Shown here piece after piece: positions 54,602-64,000 of a stretch of DNA of 64,000 nucleotides. Origin of the DNA: Hofstenia miamia. Taxonomy: Eukaryota; Xenacoelomorpha; Acoela. The position numbers and the translations under genes were made by a program. The notes beneath the pieces were generated by a model. It ran no database searches. It was given only the letters and a program-made list of their open reading frames with translations, and was not told the origin of the DNA. The stretch is from assembly GCA_004352715.1 (NCBI GenBank), contig SCFE01000073.1:1485934-1549933 (forward strand), written 5' to 3'. The first letter of the stretch is position 1. Each line of letters begins with the position of its first letter.

Positions 54602-57048
54602 ACATCTTATGCATGAGTGCATGTGGTGTGTGCTTGTCTGGGTGAATATACATGTTGCATAGTATTTGCCCCATGCTATGAAATACGCAATATCATATAT
54701 CAACTTATATCTTTTGTTAACATAACCCTAATTTTTAACTATTTTTCAGGCTCTGGTTTAAACCTACTATAGATTTAAAAAATATTTTCACCACTGCGTT
54801 GTTGTTATTAGAAAAGTTCCATTTAGCTCTAACATGATCACCAGTATCCGACTGTCGTATAAAAATCCCATATACCATCTTTATATAACATTAAACTCTA
54901 ATAAGTCATACGAGCACCTTTACTGCAATGGTATGCAACAACACTTCTTCAACTGAACATGATAATCAAAAATGACCTAATAAATGCCTGAGAACACATG
55001 CAAATACAATAATGTTTTGAAAAGCCAACAGCATTCACTTGATTAGGTTTGCCATGATGTATGCTTTTTGCTAACATTTTTGTTAAATACCAATTGGGAC
55101 TAGATTTGCAATGTGCAATCGAACTGTGAGATCATCAATTCAAATAATTGAATATTAATGTATATTTTTTTTAATGTAATGTAGCTCAAAAATATTGGAA
55201 AAATTGAAATCCTTGGAAGTTGCAGCTTAAAACTTTGCAAAGATATTTGAAAAAATAATTTATGAAATAATTTGGAAATATTTGTAGATTTTTTTAAAAT
55301 TGTTTTTATATTTTTTATATTTATTTCTTATTGACGGTGGAATTCCTGAATTAGACATCTTTGTAGAATGAAAGACGATATCTCAGTAGCAATTTGTTAC
55401 TAAAGATTTAGGTAAATAATATAAATTGAAAATATCAATATAATTGAAGTATTAAAGCATGCAAGAAAAACCTGTACAGGTAAAAAGCTGTTAAAGCTGT
55501 TCCTAAGCAATATATGTCTGATATCAAAGCTTAAATTTATAGTGATTATATTTTGAATTTCTTTGAATCTATAAGATTTGTGTCTTCTGCATATACAAAT
55601 TTAGGCTATTCTTATTTAGATGAATGTTGTCAATATCCAGGTGTTTAAAAATACTTGAGTTAATATTAACTGATATATAACAGACTGGAAATTGAATGGA
55701 CATTTAGAATAGTAATAACATCTAGAAGAGTATTGAGTTCCTGCATTTTGAATAATATGATTAACAATATCGCTAATAGTGTAACAAGTAGATTTGATTG
55801 TTACATAGAACTTGACAGAACTTGGACAAATATCTAACTATAGCATAAGTCATCTTCATTTAAAGCTGATTTTTTAGTGATTTTATTACCCTGCTTTGCA
55901 AAATTTGAAGTCTACTATGCTATAAATAAGGTCTAGATATCCAGCCATATCAAAATCCGTAATGCCAGAATTATGTCGACACAAATATTTTGTGTAGTAG
56001 ATATGGTTATTCAAACTCCATTTTAGATATTCCATTAAACCGTACCAAATATTTCTCACAACTAGTCTCAAATTAAAATGAAACTTTACTAACTTGAATT
56101 CACGCTTTATACAAAACCCAGTGTGATTTAATATTATTGTAGCAATAACAAACTCATTAGCTGCTACTTTGATATGCAATTTGTCACAACATATTCATAT
56201 AACAATAATAACTTTCAGAAAGATATAAACATTATTGACTTTCCGTAGTGCATGGTTTGCTTAGACTTGATTTTTGTTCAACATACATCCCGGAATGACA
56301 TTATTGCTTTTCCTGAAATCATAATTAAAATTTTGAACATGTCAGAATATCCTTAGTTTATGGACCCCCACCAACCTTGAAACATTTTTGTACCTTAATA
56401 AAATCACTCATTATTTGTTTAAGATACACATACATGCACATGCATATGCTACAAAAATAGAATTTGAATTTTAAAAGAAATATAAGATGAAAAAAGATTA
56501 TTACTTTAGAAACAAAACATTTAATTCTATAGCTTTTTGTTTGAAAAACCTTTGATGACTTAATCAATGTCTATCTTTAATGCTGAGTCTTGTACAGTCA
56601 TTAGTCTAGAATTATTATTAAAGGATATTTCAGCTGAGCCTATTAAGGCAGGAAGGATAAAAAGTATGGTAAGCACATGAAAAAATTTGGCAACATCTAT
56701 TTGAAGTCTGTAGTTATTGAAGCTGCTCAAAAATTCCAAAGGCTTCTGTAGTATCGGTACTGGTTGTTGTATCGGCCAGACCAAATGTTTTCGCTTTACT
56801 ATGTAAATTATAAATATGTTAATATTAAGTTGTAAATAGATCAGTTTAGAACAGTTTCAGTCTTCGTTGATATCTTCTGCACGCCGTTTCTTCCCTAAGA
56901 ATTGGTTTCCTTAAGCAATTAGGGGTCCAAAGCACACGCGGATGATATTACACTTCAACCAATGTGTTTAACACCTTTCTTACTATAATTTTTTAATAAC
57001 CGAAAATAATAATTATAATTGTGTTTTATTATTTCAAAATTCTTGTAG
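54602..57048. other. No firmly recognised feature
   Basis: A 97-codon minus-strand frame (55886-56179) and a 74-codon one (56560-56784, with a hydrophobic segment FFHVLTILFILPALIG) are the best open frames. Neither can be assigned. Confidence 0.35.
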
Positions 57049-57141
57049 GAAGGCCATCACAACTGAGATGGCTTTTCCATTCTTCTGAAAAAAATGATGC
57101 TTTTGAAAATATTTGTACAACATTACCGAATGGAGATAATA
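57049..57141 (+). CDS. Candidate internal exon, unidentified protein
   Basis: A polypyrimidine-containing acceptor (AAAATTCTTGTAG) precedes 57049 and a good donor (AATA|GTGAGT) follows 57141. The 93-bp segment has one open frame, RPSQLRWLFHSSEKNDAFEN and then ICTTLPNGDN, entered in phase 1 and left in phase 1. The composition looks protein-like and the frame closes only in the downstream GTGAGTAA. No partner exons or family could be identified. Confidence 0.4.
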
Positions 57142-58600
57142 GTGAGTAAAAATCTTGTAATGTCAATATCTAACAAAATTGGTTAATTAGAGCACTAATA
57201 AAACAGATCTGTTAATAGGTTATAAGTTTATTTATATATACATAGATTTTTTATCCAATTTGTAACAGACTGTTAAGCAGTTTATAAATCTGGTCATCGC
57301 TGGTACAACTGGTAGTTTGTGCCGGAAGCCATTCAGTTTTCTTAGTTGTTTATTTATGAATTAACATTCACAATTATTGATAAAATATCTTCCAGATATT
57401 GCTCTGGTTAGATGCCATTTTTTAGTGTACGCGGGGCCCATTTAGACCTTACGGACCCTGTAAAATAACCCCTTGTCCATGTCCAATATGTCAGATTCGG
57501 ATACTCATTGAAGTACCTAATACAATAAATTTTAATTGTAAATACATGTATTGAGATCAAACCCAGCAGGTTTGTCAGAAGTTTTTCAATTCTAAAAGCA
57601 AGTTTGTACATTAAAAAAGTACGAAAGACTTCAAAGGCTTTTAGTGCTAAAATTTGATTGGAAGTCGTAATGTCTTCAAAACTAACATTTAAATCTCAAC
57701 AACTGCTTGAGATTAATGTTACGACTCTTAAACTTTGACTTACTCGCTCTTTCACTTGTTCTTTTATTTCTAATTGTTAGTCCTTAGAATATTTGTTGTC
57801 AACCTTTGAAAATTTAGCATGATATCGAGCTGAACAGAGCTCATATAAAATTTAAAAATATTTTTAGTACGAAAATATATTAGCCACCAGATAGAAATGG
57901 ATTAATGAGACAAAGTAGTATAACACACTCATTTATAGAAAAAATAAATTGAAACAAGTGACATCATTCTTTAGTATCATCTAAGAACGACCACATGTTG
58001 TCATCATTGTCAGAATCTCTAACACATGAAAACAATTAACACTGTCACTTTTCAATAAGTTCTTCGCTGAACTTTTTGGAACAATTTGCAATATTCTTAT
58101 GGTGTTTTATGCTTCCCTTGCAGAAGGATCAATAAAAGGAAAAAAAGGCGTAGCTTTTTTGTAATTTAGATATGACATGTGTATATTACTTAAATATATT
58201 CGACAAAATCTTTAAAATTTTCATTACTTTGGTACTGGCACATTAATGGTTGTGTTTGTTGTTGAGTAAAAATGGAAATAACTTATAATTTCAAAATTAT
58301 GCTCATGTTTTTTATTAGCTACATTAATGTGTTAACTTTATTTTTCCCATGCCCAATGACTTATGCAGGCTGCTATTTGTTTTGCTTAGCCAAGCCGAAA
58401 GCCACGTATTTTCTCAAAATTAGACCAGTTAGTTCCAAATTTTATGTGTGGTTTTTCAAAAATCGGCAAAACCTGGTCAGCAACCCATATTCGTCGGTCC
58501 TCAATAGTTATTCTCCATTACAGCCTGCTTTATTAAGAGCTGATATATTTACATCCTCTACAATTTGTTCTACTTTGTTTCTACTTCTCTGGGCTCAACC
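57142..58600. other. No recognised feature
   Basis: A 113-codon plus-strand frame at 58272-58613 precedes the reverse-transcriptase relic and may in part be its decayed upstream region. It has no motif I recognise. Confidence 0.35.
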
Positions 58601-58674
58601 TGTTCTATCCTAACTAGTATGCCAGCCTGCTTGAAATTTTTGTCCTGAAATCTATTAGAAGTCATGCCTTGACA

Positions 58675-59643
58675 TTTTGAGATATCAGGCAGCATGCATA
58701 CCGGCTGAAATCATCAACCACCACAGCATTGGTAAAAATTCTTGATATCGTAACAAAACATCTTGATTCGCTAAACTGCACAAGCGTAATATTGCACTGC
58801 TTTGACATGTCTAAAGCGTTTGATACAGTATCTCACTATGGTCTGTTGGAGAAACTGCGCAATATGCGTTTTCCTGGAGGCTTTTTGAAATGGCTTTGCA
58901 GTTATTTGAACGACAGAAACATTCAAATCATAATTGGCGTGAACAAAAGTAAACCGCATCTGCTAAAAAACGGTATCCTACAAGGATCGGTTTTGGGTCC
59001 CTTACTATTTGTACTTTGCACTACTGATATTGTTCCCTACCACAGTTGAAATGAAATCGTTAAATTTGCCAATGATCTCACAGAGATTGTTCCCATGAAT
59101 CGTGGCACACAATGTAACACTGAACTTTCTACAGTTAAAAGCTGGTGCACTGCAAACTGTATGATGCATAACTTGAGAAAATCCAAGGAACTTGTAATTT
59201 ATAGGAAGTAGCTGCAACTGGACGGACATTTTGGTTTACATCAAGTTTCAAATCGCAAACTCTTAGGTGTGACAATAATTGAAGACCTGAAATGGAATTT
59301 GAATGTGAATAACATCATGAAAGTGCTTTCAAGCAGAATTTTTCTTCTTAAATCTCTAAACAAGCTGGACCTCACACATGGACAACAAAATTAATTCTAT
59401 TACGCTTTGTTTGACTCAGTGTTAACTTATGCTTGTCCGGTATTTGCCCATTTATCATCTTATCTCAATTATGATATTGATAAGGTGATTCGTCGTGTTA
59501 AGAAAGTGCTTCCATCTCTAAAAAATCTACCGAGTTCACAAGAAAGGCGTGATATGATAGCTGTGAAATTATTGAAGAGTGCAACGGAACCGAATCATGT
59601 GCCACACTCTTTGATTCCTCAAAAATTTATTTTATTTTTTTAA
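58675..59643 (+). pseudogene. Non-LTR reverse transcriptase remnant (Jockey/CR1-like)
   Basis: From about 58680 the frame reads QHAYRLKSSTTTALVKILD (the FRxxxSTxxAL block), then CFDMSKAFDTVSHYGLLEKL (catalytic block A) and NGILQGSVLGPLLFVLCTTD (the GVPQGSxLGPLLF block), with a TGA at 59047. It resumes as VKFANDLTEI, the catalytic box with FADD changed to FAND, then LRKSKELVIYRK, RKLLGVTI and FDSVLTYACPVFAHLSSYLN (from 59407). The order is complete from fingers to thumb, with at least two breaks. No tail was recognised. Confidence 0.85.
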
Positions 59644-59754
59644 TTATTTGAATTGAATATTTACAAGTATGCTGATTTGGTATTGTCATTTGGTATTGTC
59701 ACTACGTATATTGTACGTGCAAATTTTGAATAAGGAAACTCTTCAAATTACGAG

Positions 59755-59990
59755 GGAATGCTGCAAACAGAATCATTGTGCCAGATTCCCACTGAAAACT
59801 ACTTTTTACAAAAAATAATTTTTCAAAACAATTTGCTTGCATACAGAGGAAAACCCTGTTCTTTTTTGGATTTTTGAGAGCATATTTTAAACATATTAAA
59901 GACTTATTGCTAGTAGCTTGAACAATGAAATAAATGTAATAAAAACATGTTAAATTTGAAAATTGTGCTGGATTAAAAAAACGTTAATCA
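59755..59990 (+). repeat. Dispersed repeat C, copy 2
   Basis: Diverged direct counterpart of 53875-54095 (AGAATCATTGTGCCAGATTCC, CATACAGAGGAAAACCC, AGTAGCTTGAACAATGAAAT, TTGTGCTGGATTAAAAAAACG). It starts about 110 bp after the reverse-transcriptase relic, so it may be that element's 3' untranslated end. Confidence 0.65.
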
Positions 59991-60721
59991 ATAAAAATTT
60001 TACAGGCGAATCCAAAAAAATTTCAAAAATTTCATTCAATGGTTATCCTTAAACAGCTTGTTGTTTTTTTAAACAAAACAAGTCGTTTTCACATTTACAA
60101 GCCCTTTTCGCCAAGCATATTAGAACAGAATATGTATAAAACAAGAACAACAATTTTTGAGGAACTAGTGAAACCACTAGATAAAATAGATTAGTTAAAA
60201 CTATTTTTGATTTTGATCCAACAATTCTTTTACTGAGAGATCGCTCTTAATTATAATTCAGTGTTGCGTCGAAAAAAAATTTATTACCAATCTATTACCT
60301 GTGCTATTATTGATTCTCGGTTTGGATAGTCAAACGACTATTTACTCTAGTATTCACATAGCAGCTTGTTTCTTTTACCAAAAAGTAATTCATAATATAT
60401 TGTCAATGGAAGGAAATAAACATTTTACTCAATCACTGGGTTCTATTCTGCATGATAGAGTTAATTGCACGTTATTTGTTATCATTACTTATTAATTCTA
60501 TAATGCAAGCCTAGAGGCCCGCATAGACTAATAGGCGAGGAGCTGCTTGTTCTCGAATTGAATTTATAAGATTGAATGCTAGTAGGTAAAGGTGTAGTTG
60601 AGCTATAAGAAATAGAGTTGCAACATCATCCTAACATGTACATAGCAAAGAGCAACTGTGAGGTAACTCAAACCAAAAAAGTCCGAAGATTTTGTGATCG
60701 GTATATATATATATACATATA

Positions 60722-61721
60722 NNNNNNNNNNNNNNNNNNNNNNNNNNNNNNNNNNNNNNNNNNNNNNNNNNNNNNNNNNNNNNNNNNNNNNNNNNNNNNN
60801 NNNNNNNNNNNNNNNNNNNNNNNNNNNNNNNNNNNNNNNNNNNNNNNNNNNNNNNNNNNNNNNNNNNNNNNNNNNNNNNNNNNNNNNNNNNNNNNNNNNN
60901 NNNNNNNNNNNNNNNNNNNNNNNNNNNNNNNNNNNNNNNNNNNNNNNNNNNNNNNNNNNNNNNNNNNNNNNNNNNNNNNNNNNNNNNNNNNNNNNNNNNN
61001 NNNNNNNNNNNNNNNNNNNNNNNNNNNNNNNNNNNNNNNNNNNNNNNNNNNNNNNNNNNNNNNNNNNNNNNNNNNNNNNNNNNNNNNNNNNNNNNNNNNN
61101 NNNNNNNNNNNNNNNNNNNNNNNNNNNNNNNNNNNNNNNNNNNNNNNNNNNNNNNNNNNNNNNNNNNNNNNNNNNNNNNNNNNNNNNNNNNNNNNNNNNN
61201 NNNNNNNNNNNNNNNNNNNNNNNNNNNNNNNNNNNNNNNNNNNNNNNNNNNNNNNNNNNNNNNNNNNNNNNNNNNNNNNNNNNNNNNNNNNNNNNNNNNN
61301 NNNNNNNNNNNNNNNNNNNNNNNNNNNNNNNNNNNNNNNNNNNNNNNNNNNNNNNNNNNNNNNNNNNNNNNNNNNNNNNNNNNNNNNNNNNNNNNNNNNN
61401 NNNNNNNNNNNNNNNNNNNNNNNNNNNNNNNNNNNNNNNNNNNNNNNNNNNNNNNNNNNNNNNNNNNNNNNNNNNNNNNNNNNNNNNNNNNNNNNNNNNN
61501 NNNNNNNNNNNNNNNNNNNNNNNNNNNNNNNNNNNNNNNNNNNNNNNNNNNNNNNNNNNNNNNNNNNNNNNNNNNNNNNNNNNNNNNNNNNNNNNNNNNN
61601 NNNNNNNNNNNNNNNNNNNNNNNNNNNNNNNNNNNNNNNNNNNNNNNNNNNNNNNNNNNNNNNNNNNNNNNNNNNNNNNNNNNNNNNNNNNNNNNNNNNN
61701 NNNNNNNNNNNNNNNNNNNNN
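60722..61721. other. Assembly gap of 1000 N
   Basis: A second run of exactly 1000 N, directly after a (TA)n tract. Frames of 377-418 codons across it are artefacts. Confidence 0.95.
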
Positions 61722-62082
61722 GTATTTTGCAAACAAAAAGGTATCTGTTGCTCAAGTGAGCCTCTGCCTTGTTTTTTATGCATGGCCTCAGAATTGCAAC
61801 CAAAGTTCAAATGTATCAATCTTTTAACACCTAAAAGTGTGTTGTTATTATTAGATAATTGCTTACACTTATAACGCACGGAAGATCCTCATAAAAATCC
61901 TTAAGCTAGGTTAGGTACTTATTGTTTAAATAATCACCACGTTATTACACTAAGGTCAATAATATATAAATCTTTACATGTTTAATGGGCTTGACGCCAC
62001 TGCTATTGCCTTATGCTGTACCGGCACATTTTGTAGCGCTTCCAAAAATTAAGAAGACCCATATTACCTTTCCCGGGATTCA

Positions 62083-62130
62083 CCTATTTCCCTTGTCTAA
62101 ATAAGTGTTTAAATTTTCCCTTGAACTTCA
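62083..62130 (-). repeat. Short dispersed repeat shared with 7965-8015
   Basis: Reverse complement of the 7965-8015 block. It borders repeat A copy 2. Confidence 0.6.
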
Positions 62131-62144
62131 CTATTGTCATCAAT

Positions 62145-62985
62145 GTTGTCTACATTTAAGCGATTTCTAATAACAAAGTAATTAAAGTTTAGGAAAAGTA
62201 AGGTTTAAGAAAAGTGACATCTGGGCAGGATGCAGGCTGAGATCCTTTAATGTATATTAGAGTAAGCAAGTCTTCTTAGAAAATGTGTTTTAGAGAAAAT
62301 CTTCTGGTCTAAAAATGTTAACCCTAACAGACCAGCGCCGGTCTGACTGATGCCAGTAGAACCGACGGTTGCAATTGTTAGTATTCTGATAACCACAAAG
62401 GGCTTGAAACTCAATAAGTTGCAGAAAGTAGACCATATTTATAAATATTTGTCTATGTGGAATTATCTACTGTATATATTATACATGTAGTAATAATAAC
62501 AGCAACACATATTACAAGTCAACAGTGTTAATGAATACAACAAGTTATGAGAGTAGATGCATATGTAAGTATTAATACATGTACATGAGTAAATTTATGA
62601 AAATTTGAAAATTCTGAACTTTTTGAATTGTATCTTATTTTTTCTGAATGTCATATTATTTTTTCTGACTTTGCTCTCAATTAGATCTATTGCAACAAAC
62701 GAAATAAATAATTTTCATTTTTGTGGAATCTTGCATTTATATATAGCGGATTTCCAAATTCCATAGCTAAGCGTAGCATTCTCTGCCTTTCAGATAAAGC
62801 ATGTGTTATTATTGCCAGTCTTAGAAATTGTATGATGGTTGTGGACATATAATTTTTTTGTATATGGGTCATATACGACCATATAACCCGTTGGGTACAT
62901 TGCTACTAAATTAGTACTATTGATTTTTATATTTGAAAAATATAATACTAAGCAATTAGTAGACTTGATTGCCAAAGCATTAGAA
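62145..62985 (-). repeat. Dispersed repeat A, copy 2
   Basis: Inverted counterpart of 2395-3175. This copy is less broken: minus-strand frames 62975-62790 and 62872-62687 overlap and together read AIKSTNCLVLYFSNIKINST, MYPTGYMVVYDPYTKKLYVH, then ALSERQRMLRLAMEFGNPLY. The two frames differ by one shift. The product is not recognised; a transposon-encoded protein is likely because the family is dispersed. Confidence 0.75.
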
Positions 62986-64000
62986 AAAACAAAATTGAAA
63001 AATTTTTGTGGTATTTAAATTTGACAGACAAGGATCATCCTTCTATTAGAATAATAGAATATTAGAAACTTAAACTGACTTTTAGAAGAGTATATGATAC
63101 TAATGTAAATCTTAAAATGTAAATATTATTTTTCAACACATATATTTATCAATTATTTGACATTTATTGCATTTGGGTTGAACTTAGGCTGAAATGTTGA
63201 GTAACAGTAATTTATTTTCTAAATATATACACATTTGTTTTAATTTATTATCCACCTAATGCACAGTTATGAAAATATACCTTAGAATGTTATTTTTCTC
63301 TTCAATAACGTTGGATTAATAACAATAGTAGTTAGTTCAGAAAACGGAAAGAACGGAAGATGTGCAAGAAAAGCGAAATCGAATAAATTTTTCGAAAACT
63401 GCCTCGCATTGTCTTTTAGGAATGCTATAAATTTAAGAAAATATTACTATATAATCGGGAAACAAAGAAAAGTTACTAAAAAACAGTAGCCGATGTAATG
63501 AACAACAAATAATAATAACTACAATGCGACATCCCTAGCTTGAAAACTCGAAAAATTTGAAAAGTGCTTGAATTAATCTTAATTCTTTGATTTCTTTTAA
63601 ATCTCTTGGAAATATTATAAGAGAAATTTTTACGTGGATTCTTGCAAGGATCTTGAAAATTTCGTAAAAAATTATTATGTCCGTGTTTCTCTTGCAAAGA
63701 TATTTAAATATTTTTTAGAGTAAATTATTACAGTATCACTTAAATATATTTGTATTGGTTATATTTATAATAAAACCCAAAATAGTCATAACACTCATCA
63801 GCTGACAGTAGCCTACTGTAATAAAATTGTTTCAGTTTATGTTTATACTGAAATTTTATCATTATTATCTTTCTAATGTTTCTTCAATTTAAAACAATGC
63901 CTTGTGAAAAGCATTTTTTCTATTTCGATTTTTTTTCAAATTACACTACAACCAAATTTAACTTTTTTTTGTTTCTTGAATAATTTATGTTATTTCTTAC
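62986..64000. other. No recognised feature
   Basis: AT-rich. A 73-codon Lys/Phe/Asn-rich minus-strand frame at 63476-63697 looks like chance. Confidence 0.4.

Noticed and set aside
54383-54703. Open frames of 77-101 codons around 54.5 kb
   Set aside because: They span the 170-N gap.
56880-57470. Possible inverted repeats around 56.9 and 57.4 kb
   Set aside because: The similarity is limited to short GGGTCC and GCGG pieces and does not hold as terminal repeats.
60603-61879. Open frames of 377-418 codons on both strands
   Set aside because: They span the 1000-N gap.

Overview
The window is AT-rich DNA from an invertebrate animal nuclear genome. The evidence is spliced genes with GT-AG introns, low gene density, (TA)n microsatellites next to assembly gaps, and a broad mix of animal transposons. 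The species cannot be named from the sequence; a cnidarian-like or other AT-rich invertebrate genome would fit, but this is a guess. There are no bacterial operons and no CRISPR array.

Only one host gene is well supported: a class A (rhodopsin-like) GPCR on the minus strand at 25079-26304. It has two coding exons and one 296-bp intron, and encodes about 309 residues with seven membrane segments. Weaker host-like signals are a THAP-like zinc-finger start (30933-31124), a 93-bp exon-like segment with splice signals on both sides (57049-57141), and two coding-like stretches (902-1130 and 24036-24272).

The rest is layered mobile-element debris. 1-8 kb: dispersed repeat A, a hAT end, an RLE-type (R2/R4/NeSL-like) non-LTR relic at 4340-7310 with a TAA tail, and a mariner-type element (7397-7933, TA target sites) inserted right after that tail. 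8-15 kb: a non-LTR C-terminus, two copies of repeat B, a decayed ORF1-like region, tRNA-derived SINEs and small duplications. 19-24 kb: a Gypsy pol relic on the minus strand, split by a 1223-bp hAT element (19772-20994) inside the integrase and apparently bounded by a Tc1-type element (21779 to about 24024). 29-31.5 kb: two non-LTR relics in opposite orientation. 31.6-33.9 kb: a hAT element with matching ends, an 8-bp target duplication (7/8) and a 65-bp intron in its broken transposase. 35.1-37.1 kb: a piggyBac-like element ending at TTAA. 41.7-45.5 kb: an APE-type non-LTR element with an intact ORF1 and broken ORF2. 45.9-46.3 kb: a Copia-like LTR, primer-binding site and gag start. 48.0-51.7 kb: a CR1/L2-like element with a PHD-finger ORF1. 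58.7-59.6 kb: a Jockey/CR1-like reverse transcriptase. 62.1-63.0 kb: the inverted second copy of repeat A.

The assembly itself needs care. Three long N gaps (38871-39870, 54432-54601, 60722-61721) abut TA repeats. Four single Ns (43155, 44022, 48408, 50047) lie inside retroelements, and two of them separate near-identical direct copies of 582 and about 422 bp, which look like unmerged contig overlaps rather than biology. All reverse transcriptases seen are broken or lack catalytic segments, so no element here appears autonomous.
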